Part shown: positions 51,830 through 60,505 of the stretch, one piece after another
How the letters are laid out: every line of letters starts with the position of its first letter
How positions within the stretch are numbered: the first letter of the stretch is position 1
Source: Actinomadura atramentaria DSM 43919
GTDB taxonomy: Bacteria > Actinomycetota > Actinomycetes > Streptosporangiales > Streptosporangiaceae
Direction: 5' to 3'
Assembly: GCF_000381885.1 (NCBI RefSeq)
Contig: NZ_KB907216.1
Location: 124,001 to 188,000, forward strand
Length of the DNA stretch: 64,000 nucleotides
The notes under the pieces: generated by a model
Database searches by the model: none
What the model was told of the DNA's origin: nothing
Seen by the model: only the letters and a program-made list of their open reading frames with translations
Program-made: the position numbers and the translations under genes

Positions 51830-51934
51830 GCGGCGGCCGGTTCCGTCACCGGCCGTCTCTAAGCTGGCGGTCCGCGTCGGCGCACGTCGGCGCGCGATCC
51901 AGCAAGCCCAGCCAGCCCCAGGAGTCCCGACCCC

Positions 51935-52603
51935 ATGCGCAGCCCGTTCTTCAACAACATGGACCAGGGCCAGGTCCCCGGCCACTTCGTCCTGCAGAAC
52001 CCGCGGATGCTCCGCGTCCACCTCAACGGCGACGTCATCGCCCGGCAGGGCGCGATGGTCGCCTTCCAGGGGCAGATGGACTTCGAGTTCCAGGGCGCGG
52101 GCGGCGTCGGCAAGTTCATCAAGAAGCTCGTCACGCAGGAGGGCGCGCCGCTGATGCGCGCCACCGGCCAGGGCCTGCTGTTCCTGGCGCACAACGCCGA
52201 GGACGTCCACCTGTTCTACCTGGAGAACGAGTCCCTGACGGTCAACGGCGCCAACATCCTCGCCTACGACTCGCACCTCCAGACCGACATCAAGCGCGTG
52301 CAGGGCGCGGGCATGATGGCGGGCGGCCTGTTCAACACGACCCTCGCCGGGACGGGCTGGGTCGCGCTGCACACCCACGGCACGCCGGTCATGCTCGACG
52401 CGGGCCGCGCGCCGACGTTCGCGGACGCCCAGTCCGCCGTGGCGTGGAGCACCACCCTGCAAACCGGGATTAACCGGACATTCAAGGCGGCGGCCCTGAT
52501 CGGGCGCGGCAGCGGCGAGGCCGTCCAGCTCTCCTTCCAGGGACAGGGTTTCGTCCTCGTCCAGGCCAGCGAGGGCCCGACGGTCCCGGCGCACACGCAC
52601 TGA
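51935..52603 (+). CDS. AIM24 family protein
   Basis: A 222-residue beta-rich protein of the AIM24/TIGR00266 family. Repeated hairpins include VIARQGAMVAFQGQMDFEFQ, HLFYLENESLTVNGANILAY, GGLFNTTLAGTGWVALHTHG and GSGEAVQLSFQGQGFVLVQA. ATG follows AGGAGT. Function is unknown outside mitochondria. Confidence 0.87.
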   Translation: MRSPFFNNMDQGQVPGHFVLQNPRMLRVHLNGDVIARQGAMVAFQGQMDFEFQGAGGVGKFIKKLVTQEGAPLMRATGQGLLFLAHNAEDVHLFYLENESLTVNGANILAYDSHLQTDIKRVQGAGMMAGGLFNTTLAGTGWVALHTHGTPVMLDAGRAPTFADAQSAVAWSTTLQTGINRTFKAAALIGRGSGEAVQLSFQGQGFVLVQASEGPTVPAHTH

Positions 52604-52802
52604 CGCGCGGCCCCGAGCCCGCCGCCGTTCCGCCCGGGTCCGCGCCCCGCGCGGACCCGGGCGGGAATCCCCCAACAGGGGCGACATGGCGGGACATCGC
52701 ACGGCCGGGGGGTATGAGCTGGCAGATGTGCGGCCCGAGGGCGAGTAGCCTTGACGTGTCTCAGAACTCACCTGCGAGCTGCGGAAGAGGGCGATCTCCG
52801 CC

Positions 52803-55800
52803 GTGTCGACAGAGTCGTCGCAAACTAGTGCCGACCCCAAGATCACAGACTTCGGCGCCAACGAGTGGCTGGTCGACGAGCTGTACCAGAAGTACCTCGA
52901 AGACCCCAACTCGGTGGACGAAGCCTGGTGGAACTTCTTCGCTGACTACCGGCCGGGCTCCCGCCCGGCCCCGGCCCCGGCCCCGGCCCCCGCCTCCCCG
53001 GCGCCGGGCGCGAACGGTTCCACCCCGGCCACGGCGGCCGCTCCGCCGACACCCGCGCCCGCCGCGCCCCCCGCGGCCGCGCCCGCCCCGCAGCCCGCCG
53101 AGGCGGCCGTGCGGGCGGCCGAGAGCAAGGCGGCGGCCAAGAGCCGCCCCGCCGCCCCGCCGGCCCCCGTCCCCGCCGGGGCCGAGGAGGTCCGGCTGCG
53201 CGGCGTCGCGGCGCGCACGGCCCAGAACATGGAGGCCAGCCTCGCGGTCCCGACCGCGACGAGCGTCCGCGCCGTCCCCGCCAAGCTGCTGATCGACAAC
53301 CGCATCGTCATCAACAACCACCTCAAGCGCGGGCGCGGCGGGAAGGTCTCCTTCACGCACCTGATCGGGTACGCGATCGTCCGCGCGCTGGCGGCGATGC
53401 CGGAGATGAACGCCGCCTACACCGAGGTGGACGGCAAGCCGGTGCTGGTCCGGCCCGAGCACGTCAACTTCGGCCTGGCGATCGACCTGCAGAAGGCCGA
53501 CGGCCAGCGGCAGCTCGTCGTGCCGAGCATCAAGGCCGCCGACACCCTCGACTTCCGCCAGTTCTGGGCGGCCTACGAGGAGATCGTCCGCAAGGCGCGC
53601 GGCAACAAGCTCACCCTGGAGGACTACCAGGGCACCACGATCAGCCTCACCAACCCGGGCACGATCGGCACGGTCCACTCCGTGCCGCGCCTGATGCCGG
53701 GGCAGGGCACGATCGTGGGCGTCGGCTCGATGGAGTACCCGGCGGAGTTCGCGGGCGCGTCCGGCGACACGCTCGCCCGCATGGGGATCAGCAAGGTCAT
53801 GACGCTGACCTCCACCTACGACCACCGCATCATCCAGGGCGCCCAGTCCGGCGACTTCCTGCGCCGCATCAACGAGCTGCTGCTCGGCGCGGACGGCTTC
53901 TACGACGAGATCTTCGAGGCGCTGCGCATCCCGTACGAGCCGGTGCGCTGGGTCAAGGACATCTCCGCCTCCCACGAGGACGACGTCGCCAAGGTCGCGC
54001 GCGTCCACGAGCTGATCCACGCCTACCGGGTCCGCGGCCACCTCATGGCCGACACCGACCCGCTGGAGTACAAGCAGCGCCGCCACCCCGACCTCGACAT
54101 CCTCCAGCACGGCCTCACCCTGTGGGACCTGGAGCGCGAGTTCGCGACGGGCGGGTTCGGCGGCGAGCCGACGATGAAGCTCCGCGACATCCTCGGCGTC
54201 CTGCGCATGGCGTACTGCCGCACGGTCGGCATCGAGTACATGCACATCCAGGACCCGGAGGAGCGCGCCTGGATCCAGGAGCGCGTCGAGGTCCCGCACG
54301 ACAAGCCGTCGCGCGAGGAGCAGCTCCACGTCCTGCGGCGGCTGAACAGCGCCGAGGCGTTCGAGACGTTCCTGCAGACCAAGTTCGTCGGGCAGAAGCG
54401 GTTCTCGCTGGAGGGCGGCGAGTCGCTGATCCCCCTGCTGGACTCGGTGATCTCCGCCGCCGCGACCGCCTCGCTGGACGAGGTCGTCGTCGGCATGGCG
54501 CACCGGGGGCGGCTGAACGTCCTCGCCAACATCATCGGCAAGTCCTACGGGCAGATCTTCGGCGAGTTCGAGGGCAACCTCGACCCGCGCAGCGCCCAGG
54601 GCTCGGGCGACGTGAAGTACCACCTGGGCGCGTCCGGCGACTTCACCGCCGCCGACGGCTCGACGATCCACACCGAGCTGGTCGCCAACCCGTCCCACCT
54701 GGAGACGGTCGACCCGGTGCTGGAGGGCGTCGTCCGCGCCAAGCAGGACCTGCTGGACGTCGGCGAGGCCGGGTTCACGGTCCTGCCGATCCTGATCCAC
54801 GGCGACGCGGCCTTCGCGGGCCAGGGCGTCGTCGCGGAGACGCTGAACCTGTCGCAGCTCCGCGGCTACCGCACCGGCGGCACCGTCCACGTCGTGGTGA
54901 ACAACCAGGTGGGCTTCACGACCGCGCCGGAGTACTCGCGCTCCAGCGTGTACTCCACCGACGTGGCCCGGATGATCCAGGCGCCGATCTTCCACGTCAA
55001 CGGCGACGACCCCGAGGCGTGCGCACGCGTCGCGCGGCTGGCGTTCGAGTACCGGCAGACGTTCAAGAAGGACGTCGTCATCGACATGGTCTGCTACCGG
55101 CGGCGCGGCCACAACGAGTCGGACAACCCCTCGTTCACGCAGCCGCTCATGTACGACCTGATCGACGCCAAGCGCTCGGTGCGCAAGCTCTACACCGAGG
55201 CGCTGATCGGCCGCGGCGACATCACCGTCGAGGAGGCCGAGGCGGCGCTGCGCGACTACCAGGAGCAGTTGGAGCGCGCGTTCACCGAGACCCGCGAGGC
55301 GGTCAAGAAGCCGCTGGAGCCGGGCTCGGTCGTCAAGCCCGACGTCGAGGAGCGCATCCCGATCGACCACGCGTCGGTCCCGACCGCGATCCCCGGCGAC
55401 GTCGTCAAGCAGCTCATCGACTCGCAGGTGAACCTGCCGGAGGGCTTCAGCGTCCACCCGCGCCTGCAGCCGATCCTGCAGCGCCGCGTGCAGTCCGTCG
55501 GGGACGACGCGATCGACTGGGCGACCGGGGAGCTGCTGGCGATCGGCTCGCTGCTGATCGACGGCCGCCCGGTGCGGCTCGTCGGGCAGGACAGTCGCCG
55601 CGGCACGTTCGGGCAGCGGCACGCCGTCCTGGTGGACCGCAAGAACGGCGAGGAGTACACGCCGCTCAAGCAGTTCGGGCAGGGCGTGTCGAAGCTGTAC
55701 GTCCACGACTCGCTGCTCAGCGAGTACGCGGCGATGGGCTTCGAGTACGGCTACTCGATGACCCGCCCGGACGCGCTGGTCGCGTGGGAGGCGCAGTTCG

Positions 55801-56537
55801 GCGACTTCGCCAACGGCGCGCAGTCGGTGATCGACGAGTACATCTCCTCGGGCGAGCAGAAGTGGGGCCAGCGCTCGTCGGTGGTGCTGCTGCTGCCGCA
55901 CGGCTACGAGGGCCAGGGGCCGGACCACTCGTCCGCCCGCATCGAGCGGTACCTGCAGCTCTGCGCGCAGGACAACATGACGGTCGCCTACCCGACGACC
56001 CCGGCGAACTACTTCCACCTGCTGCGGTGGCAGACGCTGTCGGGCCGGGGCAAGCCGATGGTGGTGTTCACGCCGAAGTCGCTGCTGCGCCTCAAGGCCG
56101 CGACGTCGCCGGTGTCGGAGTTCACCGAGGGCCGGTTCCAGCCGGTGATCGGGGAGACGAACCCGGCGATCGACCCGGCGGGCGTCACCCGCGTGCTGCT
56201 GACGACCGGCAAGATCTACTACGACGTGGCGAAGGCGCGGGACGCCAAGGACCGCACCGACACCGCCGTCGTCCGGGTCGAGCGGCTGTACCCGCCGCCG
56301 GTGGACGAGATCCGCGCGGAGCTGGCCAAGTACCCGAACCACACCGAGGTCGTGTGGGTGCAGGACGAGCCGGCGAACATGGGCGCGTGGCCGTTCATGG
56401 CGCTGAAGCTGCCGCACCACCTGGAGGGCCTGCGCCTGTCCCGGGTGTCGCGGCGGGCGTCGTCGTCGCCGGCCGTGGGGTCGGCGAAGGTCCACCAGGC
56501 GGAGCAGGAGGCCCTGCTGGAACGCCTGTTCGGCTAG
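52803..56537 (+). CDS. kgd: Multifunctional 2-oxoglutarate decarboxylase/dehydrogenase (E2-E1 fusion)
   Basis: A 1244-residue actinobacterial Kgd/SucA-type enzyme. The N-terminal segment has GANEWLVDELYQKYLEDPNS. A long Ala/Pro linker (about 58-120) leads to an E2-like succinyltransferase catalytic domain (about 130-360, with STYDHRIIQGAQSGDFL), then the E1 TPP domain. The TPP-binding block is LIHGDAAFAGQGVVAETLNL followed by VVNNQVGFTTAPEYSRSS; YAVEWLS-type regions and RGHNESDNPSFTQP are also present. It feeds the TCA cycle as E1 of the 2-oxoglutarate dehydrogenase complex. Start GTG 52803. Confidence 0.96.
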   Translation: MSTESSQTSADPKITDFGANEWLVDELYQKYLEDPNSVDEAWWNFFADYRPGSRPAPAPAPAPASPAPGANGSTPATAAAPPTPAPAAPPAAAPAPQPAEAAVRAAESKAAAKSRPAAPPAPVPAGAEEVRLRGVAARTAQNMEASLAVPTATSVRAVPAKLLIDNRIVINNHLKRGRGGKVSFTHLIGYAIVRALAAMPEMNAAYTEVDGKPVLVRPEHVNFGLAIDLQKADGQRQLVVPSIKAADTLDFRQFWAAYEEIVRKARGNKLTLEDYQGTTISLTNPGTIGTVHSVPRLMPGQGTIVGVGSMEYPAEFAGASGDTLARMGISKVMTLTSTYDHRIIQGAQSGDFLRRINELLLGADGFYDEIFEALRIPYEPVRWVKDISASHEDDVAKVARVHELIHAYRVRGHLMADTDPLEYKQRRHPDLDILQHGLTLWDLEREFATGGFGGEPTMKLRDILGVLRMAYCRTVGIEYMHIQDPEERAWIQERVEVPHDKPSREEQLHVLRRLNSAEAFETFLQTKFVGQKRFSLEGGESLIPLLDSVISAAATASLDEVVVGMAHRGRLNVLANIIGKSYGQIFGEFEGNLDPRSAQGSGDVKYHLGASGDFTAADGSTIHTELVANPSHLETVDPVLEGVVRAKQDLLDVGEAGFTVLPILIHGDAAFAGQGVVAETLNLSQLRGYRTGGTVHVVVNNQVGFTTAPEYSRSSVYSTDVARMIQAPIFHVNGDDPEACARVARLAFEYRQTFKKDVVIDMVCYRRRGHNESDNPSFTQPLMYDLIDAKRSVRKLYTEALIGRGDITVEEAEAALRDYQEQLERAFTETREAVKKPLEPGSVVKPDVEERIPIDHASVPTAIPGDVVKQLIDSQVNLPEGFSVHPRLQPILQRRVQSVGDDAIDWATGELLAIGSLLIDGRPVRLVGQDSRRGTFGQRHAVLVDRKNGEEYTPLKQFGQGVSKLYVHDSLLSEYAAMGFEYGYSMTRPDALVAWEAQFGDFANGAQSVIDEYISSGEQKWGQRSSVVLLLPHGYEGQGPDHSSARIERYLQLCAQDNMTVAYPTTPANYFHLLRWQTLSGRGKPMVVFTPKSLLRLKAATSPVSEFTEGRFQPVIGETNPAIDPAGVTRVLLTTGKIYYDVAKARDAKDRTDTAVVRVERLYPPPVDEIRAELAKYPNHTEVVWVQDEPANMGAWPFMALKLPHHLEGLRLSRVSRRASSSPAVGSAKVHQAEQEALLERLFG

Positions 56538-56552
56538 TCGGGACGGTTTCGG

Positions 56553-56595
56553 CCGGGGGCTCCGGAGCGCGCGCGGCGCGGTCCGGAGCCCCCGG
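56553..56595 (+). terminator. Hairpin after kgd
   Basis: CCGGGGGCTCCGGA (56553-56566) and TCCGGAGCCCCCGG (56582-56595) pair perfectly over 14 bp around a GC-rich 15-nt loop, 16 bp after the stop. Confidence 0.8.
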
Positions 56596-56623
56596 CGTTC
56601 ACGGACGGATAGGGACGAAGAGG

Positions 56624-56803
56624 ATGTACTTCACTGACCGCGGCATCGAGGAGCTGGCGGACCGGCGCGGCGCGGAGGACGTGAGCCTGGCGTGGCTCGC
56701 GGAGCGGCTGCGCGAGTTCGTGGACCTGAACCCCGAGTTCGAGACGCCCGTCGAGCGGCTGGCGACGTGGCTGGCGCGGCTGGACGACGAGGACGACGAC
56801 TGA
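56624..56803 (+). CDS. DUF6104 small protein
   Basis: A 59-residue protein (MYFTDRGIEELADRRGAEDV, LAWLAERLREFVDLNPEF, VERLATWLARLDDEDDD) matching the small actinobacterial family commonly found next to the 2-oxoglutarate decarboxylase gene. An AGG-rich tract sits directly before the ATG (GACGAAGAGG). Its function is unknown; strong linkage to kgd suggests a link to that enzyme or its assembly. Confidence 0.8.
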   Translation: MYFTDRGIEELADRRGAEDVSLAWLAERLREFVDLNPEFETPVERLATWLARLDDEDDD

Positions 56804-56814
56804 CGCGATACATC

Positions 56815-56842
56815 TTGACTTTTCGCATACGCGACATATCGT
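56815..56842 (+). promoter_or_regulatory. Promoter and candidate PadR operator of the DUF4097-padR operon
   Basis: TTGACT (56815-56820), a 16-bp spacer and TATCGT (56837-56842) make a plausible sigma-70-type promoter. ACGCGAtACATC and ACGCGAcATATC repeat directly around it (about 56803-56814 and 56829-56840), consistent with autorepression by the downstream PadR protein. Confidence 0.5.
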
Positions 56843-56893
56843 GTTGAAGCGCGGGCGGGCCGGACCGCCCGCCGGGCGAGGAGGGCGGCGCGG

Positions 56894-57733
56894 ATGACGC
56901 GGTGGACGATCGAGGAACCCATCGACCTGGAGCTCGACGGGGTGGTCACGCTGCGGGCCACCATCGTCGCCGGGAGTCTGTCCGTGCTCGCGACCGACGC
57001 GCCCGACGCGGTCCCGTCCGTCGTCGTCCACCACGTGTCCGGGCCGCCGCTGCGCGTCGTCCACGAGGCGGGGCTGCTGACGATCACGCAGGACAACCTG
57101 CTCGACGGCGTCCTCGGCTGGCTCCGCACCCGCAGCGTCCGCGCGGACGTGACCGTCACCGTGCCGCGCGAGTGCCCCGTCTCGGTGAACCTGGTGTCGG
57201 CGGACGGGCTGATCTCCGGGCTCGGCGCGCGGGCGTCCGTCAAGAGCGCGTCCGGCACCGTCACGCTCGACGGCGTCACCGGTGACGTGGACGCCAACAC
57301 CGTCTCCGGGGCCATCGAGGCGACCGGCCTGGACGGCACCGTCTCGTTCACCTCCGTCTCCGGCGACCTCGCGCTCGCGGGCGGCACCGTCGCGCGGCTC
57401 GGCGCGCGCACCGTCAGCGGCCGCGTCACCGCCGACGTCGAACTGCCGCACGCCGGGCGCATCGACGTCCACTCGGTCTCCGGCGACGTCGCGCTGCGCG
57501 TCCCCGCGACCGCCGGGGCGGCCGTCGCGCTGAGCAGCGCGGCCGGGGCGATCGACACCTCGTTCGCGGAGCTGCGCCGCCAGGAGGTCGGGATCATGAA
57601 GAACATCGGCGGCACCATCGGCGACGGCGCCGGGAAGGTCGCCGTCACCACCGTGTCCGGCGCGGTGACGCTGCTCGCCCGCGACGACGACTCCCCCGAG
57701 ATCACCGACTCCGGAACGGAGAACCCGCGTTGA
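56894..57733 (+). CDS. DUF4097 beta-helix protein
   Basis: A 279-residue protein with repeating VSG/ASG turns (SASGTVTLDGVTGDVDANTV, SGAIEATGLDGTVSFTSVSG, DLALAGGTVARLGARTVSGR, DVHSVSGDVALRV), the DUF4097 right-handed beta-helix. No signal peptide or membrane helix. ATG 56894. Its stop overlaps the TTG start of the PadR gene, so the two form a unit often found in actinomycetes; the protein probably senses or co-acts with PadR, but the ligand is unknown. Confidence 0.85.
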   Translation: MTRWTIEEPIDLELDGVVTLRATIVAGSLSVLATDAPDAVPSVVVHHVSGPPLRVVHEAGLLTITQDNLLDGVLGWLRTRSVRADVTVTVPRECPVSVNLVSADGLISGLGARASVKSASGTVTLDGVTGDVDANTVSGAIEATGLDGTVSFTSVSGDLALAGGTVARLGARTVSGRVTADVELPHAGRIDVHSVSGDVALRVPATAGAAVALSSAAGAIDTSFAELRRQEVGIMKNIGGTIGDGAGKVAVTTVSGAVTLLARDDDSPEITDSGTENPR

Positions 57734-58518
57734 GCCCCGTCTTCGGCCACGGCCGCCTGCGGCTGTACCTGCTCAAGCTGCTGGAGGAGAGCCCGCGGCA
57801 CGGCTACGAGGTGATCCGGCTGCTCCAGGACCGGTTCCTCGGCGTCTACTCGCCGTCCCCCGGCACGATCTACCCGCGGCTCGCGCGGCTGGAGGCCGAG
57901 GGCCTGGTCACGCACGAGATGGTGAAGGGCAAGAAGGTCTACTCGCTGACCGACGCGGGGCGCGCCGAGCTGGAGCGCCGCATGGACGAGCTGGCGGAGC
58001 TGGAGGACGAGATCTCCGCGTCCGCGCAGAAGTTCGCGCGGGAGGTGCAGCAGGACGTGCGGCAGACCGTCCGGTCGCTGCGCGAGGAGCTGACGCAGGC
58101 GGCGCGGACCGTCCGCGAGCAGAGCCGCCAGGCGACCCGCGAGGCGTGGCAGGGCACGGCCGACTCCACCCGCGACGTGTGGCGGGAGACGGCCGAGACC
58201 GCCAAGGACGCCTGGCGCGGCACGGCGGGCACCACGAAGGAGGAGTGGCTGCGCCAGAAGGAGCAGTGGCGCGAGCAGACGCAGCTCTGGAAGGAGGAGT
58301 GGCGGCGCAACTGGGAGGACGCGTGGCGCACCGCCACCGGCTCCCGGGAGGACGTGCGGCGGCTCAAGCTGGAGCGGCTGCTCAGCTCGTTCGTCGGCGA
58401 CGTCCGCTCGGCCGCCGCCGGGGGCGGCTTCACCGACGACGACCTGCGCCGCGTCCGCGCGGTCCTCGACGAGGCGCGCGACCGGATCACCGAGTCCCTG
58501 CGGGACGGCGACCGGTAG
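57730..58518 (+). CDS. PadR-family regulator with long coiled-coil extension
   Basis: A 262-residue protein, much longer than a minimal PadR. The N-terminal winged helix (about 1-90) has LLKLLEESPRHGYEVIRLLQ and YSPSPGTIYPRLARLEAEGL, VYSLTDAGRAELE. Residues about 95-195 form a charged, Trp-repeated helical rod (WQGTADSTRDVWRETAETAK, WRGTAGTTKEEWLRQKEQWR). A short C-terminal domain follows. Start TTG 57730 overlaps the DUF4097 stop (TTGA) and follows GGAG. Likely represses its own operon. Confidence 0.88.
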   Translation: MSPVFGHGRLRLYLLKLLEESPRHGYEVIRLLQDRFLGVYSPSPGTIYPRLARLEAEGLVTHEMVKGKKVYSLTDAGRAELERRMDELAELEDEISASAQKFAREVQQDVRQTVRSLREELTQAARTVREQSRQATREAWQGTADSTRDVWRETAETAKDAWRGTAGTTKEEWLRQKEQWREQTQLWKEEWRRNWEDAWRTATGSREDVRRLKLERLLSSFVGDVRSAAAGGGFTDDDLRRVRAVLDEARDRITESLRDGDR

Positions 58519-58519
58519 C

Positions 58520-58750
58520 GGGCGCGGCGCGATCTTCTCGACCTCGGCGTAGGAGTCGTACTGGTCCAGCTCGTCGGCGCTGCGCGCTGACCATCGTCGC
58601 GGGCTCGCCCGCCGCCTCCCGGCTGCGCAGGTCGCCCGCTGCTCCTTCACCCCGGTCGTCTGGTGCCCGACGACGATAGCCGGGAACGGCTTCCCGGACG
58701 CGTCGTCGGGGATGTAGATGGTCCCGGCGAGGGTCATTCCGTCGCTGGCC
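58520..58750 (-). pseudogene. Remnant of a dienelactone-hydrolase-like alpha/beta hydrolase
   Basis: From about 58737 the minus strand reads MTLAGTIYIPDDASGKPFPA then IVVGHQTTGVKEQ, the start of a known alpha/beta hydrolase family. After about 25 unrelated residues it continues with DELDQYDSYAEVEKIAPRPL, which belongs near that family's C-terminus. Roughly 200 residues with the catalytic serine are missing, and the end runs into the padR antisense strand. It is therefore a deleted remnant, not a working gene. Confidence 0.6.
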
Positions 58751-58963
58751 CGGCGCGGACGGCGTTGAAGTCGAAGTCCGCGGCGGGACGCGCCGCGCCG
58801 ATCGGCCGCCGGGCGAATATTCCCCAGCGCAATGGATGAACGGCACCATTTCCACACAAACCGACTGGCAAATCCTCGTCACGCGTAAACCAACGAAGAG
58901 GCTATGCTGTTTGCCACTGGGCCATCCGAACGCCGGTTCGACGCATGCAACAAGGAGTCTGGC

Positions 58964-59293
58964 ATGGCACATAGAGTCATGGTCACCCTCGTCGACGACA
59001 TCGACGGCGGGGAGGCGGAAGAGACCGTCCACTTCTCACTCGATGGAGCCGCCTACTCCATCGACCTGAGCACGAAGAACGCGGAACGGCTTCGCGACGG
59101 TCTGGAACCGTTCGTCAAGCGCGCCCGCCGCGTTCAGGCCAGGACGGCCAAGCCCGGCCGCGCCCCGCGCACGGCCGACAGCCGCGAGCGGCCCGCCGAG
59201 ATCCGCGCCTGGGCCAGGGCGCAGAACATCGAGGTCAACGAGCGCGGACGCATCCCTGCGAACGTGATCGAACAGTACGAGGCGGCACACTAG
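58964..59293 (+). CDS. lsr2: Lsr2-family nucleoid-associated protein
   Basis: A 109-residue Lsr2 homologue. The N-terminal dimerisation domain is VMVTLVDDIDGGEAEETVHF, SLDGAAYSIDLSTKNAERLR. The C-terminal DNA-binding domain has IRAWARAQNIEVNERGRIPA with the RGR AT-hook-like motif, ending NVIEQYEAAH. Lsr2 silences AT-rich, often foreign, DNA. ATG 58964 follows AAGGAG at six bases. It stands alone next to a decayed hydrolase and at the edge of the accessory region. Actinomycetes often have more than one lsr2; whether this is the main copy is unknown. Confidence 0.93.
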   Translation: MAHRVMVTLVDDIDGGEAEETVHFSLDGAAYSIDLSTKNAERLRDGLEPFVKRARRVQARTAKPGRAPRTADSRERPAEIRAWARAQNIEVNERGRIPANVIEQYEAAH

Positions 59294-59612
59294 CGACATT
59301 TCTCCACGCACGATCGCAGTTTCCGACCGGACCGCATTGCCTCCCGAAGCACGACGAAAATGCGTTCCGGCCACCCGACCTGCGGCCATGTACCCCAGCG
59401 AAGCATCCGCCTCCCTGGAGCACATGGCCGCAGATCAAAACCCGCCGGCGTTTTCAGAAGTCCCGCCTCGGGCGGCTCGGTCTAACCGGGTCGTCGGCGA
59501 GCGCGGCACCGCTTCGCGATCCGGCCGAGGCGCCTTGCCGCGGGCGTCGGCCGCCGCCGCGCGACGGAGTTAAATCGCGTCCGGCCCGGTGAATTGGGGG
59601 CGCGCTTGATCG
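59294..59612. other. Gene-poor gap after lsr2
   Basis: No convincing coding region: frames here have atypical codon use and no start with a ribosome-binding site. A weak hairpin-like CGCCGGCG followed by TTTT near 59443-59454 may terminate lsr2. Base composition is less GC-rich than the neighbouring genes. Confidence 0.5.
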
Positions 59613-60428
59613 CTAGGCGGCCTTGCGGCGGGCCGTGGCGGCGATCGTCGTGTACGCCATCGTGAAGGCGCCGCCCGCCGCGTCCACGGCCGCGCCGAGC
59701 CCGTCGAGGATTCGCCGCCGGACGTCCTCGGGGAGCCGGGTGAAACCGCCGGTGGTGACGACGAGGTCCAGCCACTCGTCACGGGTGTAGGGGCGTTCCC
59801 AGGGGAACAGCCATTCCTCCGGCTCGTCGAATGTTCCGGCCTCGCGGAGCGTGTCCGCGACCTTCTTGTATCCCTCGCGGTAGGTGTCCGAGGCGGGCCG
59901 GGTCCAGAGCCTGCCGAACGGCGAGTCCGGCAGGGCGCGGTCGTACACGGCGGCGAACTCGGCGCGCAGTTCGTCCGGCGGGTCGAAGGCGTTGGAGAAC
60001 GCGGCGAACCGGCCGCCGGGGCGGAGGGCCGCGGCGGCCTTCGCGACGCCCGCGACGGGGTCCACCCAGTGCCAGGACTGCGCGGCGACGACCGCGTCGA
60101 ACGCGCGGCCCGCCGCGTCCCAGTCCTCGAAGGTGGCGACCTCGGTCGCGATTCCGTCGCGTCCGGCGAGTTCGGCCATGCGCGGGTCGGGGTCGACGCC
60201 GAGGACGCGGCATCCGGCGGCGGCGAAGAGGCGCGCGGCGATGCCCGTCCCGCAGCCGACGTCGAGCACGTCCCGGCCGGGGCTGCCCGCGACGATCCGC
60301 TCCACCAGCTCGGCGGGGTACGCGGGGCGGGCCCGGTCGTACCGGTCGGCGTCCGCGCCGAAGCCCTCGGCGATCTCCCGCTGCCGGTGCGCCGCCGTTC
60401 CCTGGGTTCCTGCTTCTGAAGTGGCCAT
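59613..60428 (-). CDS. Class I SAM-dependent methyltransferase
   Basis: A 271-residue methyltransferase of the Methyltransf_11 type. GRDVLDVGCGTGIAARLFAA is the SAM motif, RVLGVDPDPRMAEL the ribose-binding acid, and AVVAAQSWHWVDPVAGVAKA AAALRPGGRFA the later motifs. AHRQREIAEGFGADADRYDR near the start is typical of the family. Start ATG 60428; a TTG 21 bp upstream would translate through the operator. A TATAGT -10 element ends 6 bp before this ATG, so the message is probably leaderless. Substrate unknown. Confidence 0.85.
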   Translation of the reverse strand: MATSEAGTQGTAAHRQREIAEGFGADADRYDRARPAYPAELVERIVAGSPGRDVLDVGCGTGIAARLFAAAGCRVLGVDPDPRMAELAGRDGIATEVATFEDWDAAGRAFDAVVAAQSWHWVDPVAGVAKAAAALRPGGRFAAFSNAFDPPDELRAEFAAVYDRALPDSPFGRLWTRPASDTYREGYKKVADTLREAGTFDEPEEWLFPWERPYTRDEWLDLVVTTGGFTRLPEDVRRRILDGLGAAVDAAGGAFTMAYTTIAATARRKAA

Positions 60429-60460
60429 GCGCCCACTATAAGTGGGCAAGCGCCCACTAT
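60429..60460 (-). promoter_or_regulatory. TetR-type operator/promoter of the methyltransferase
   Basis: GCCCACT-ATA-AGTGGGC (60431-60447) is a perfect inverted repeat, and GCGCCCACTAT recurs at 60429-60439 and 60450-60460. On the minus strand TATAGT lies within it as the -10. The site would be blocked by a dimeric repressor, but no TetR gene is adjacent. Confidence 0.65.
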
Positions 60461-60505
60461 CTCTTGGCGTTCACTTTCGGCGAAGCTGTCGGAAGGTGCC
60501 GGTGA

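Noticed and set aside
52761..56495. A 1244-residue open frame antisense to kgd
   Set aside because: Full-length mirror frame caused by strong third-position GC bias; the sense frame has clear TPP and E2 motifs, and the antisense product is low-complexity with no start signal.
59337..59573. A 78-codon frame in the gap after lsr2
   Set aside because: No ribosome-binding site, no family resemblance and atypical codon pattern.
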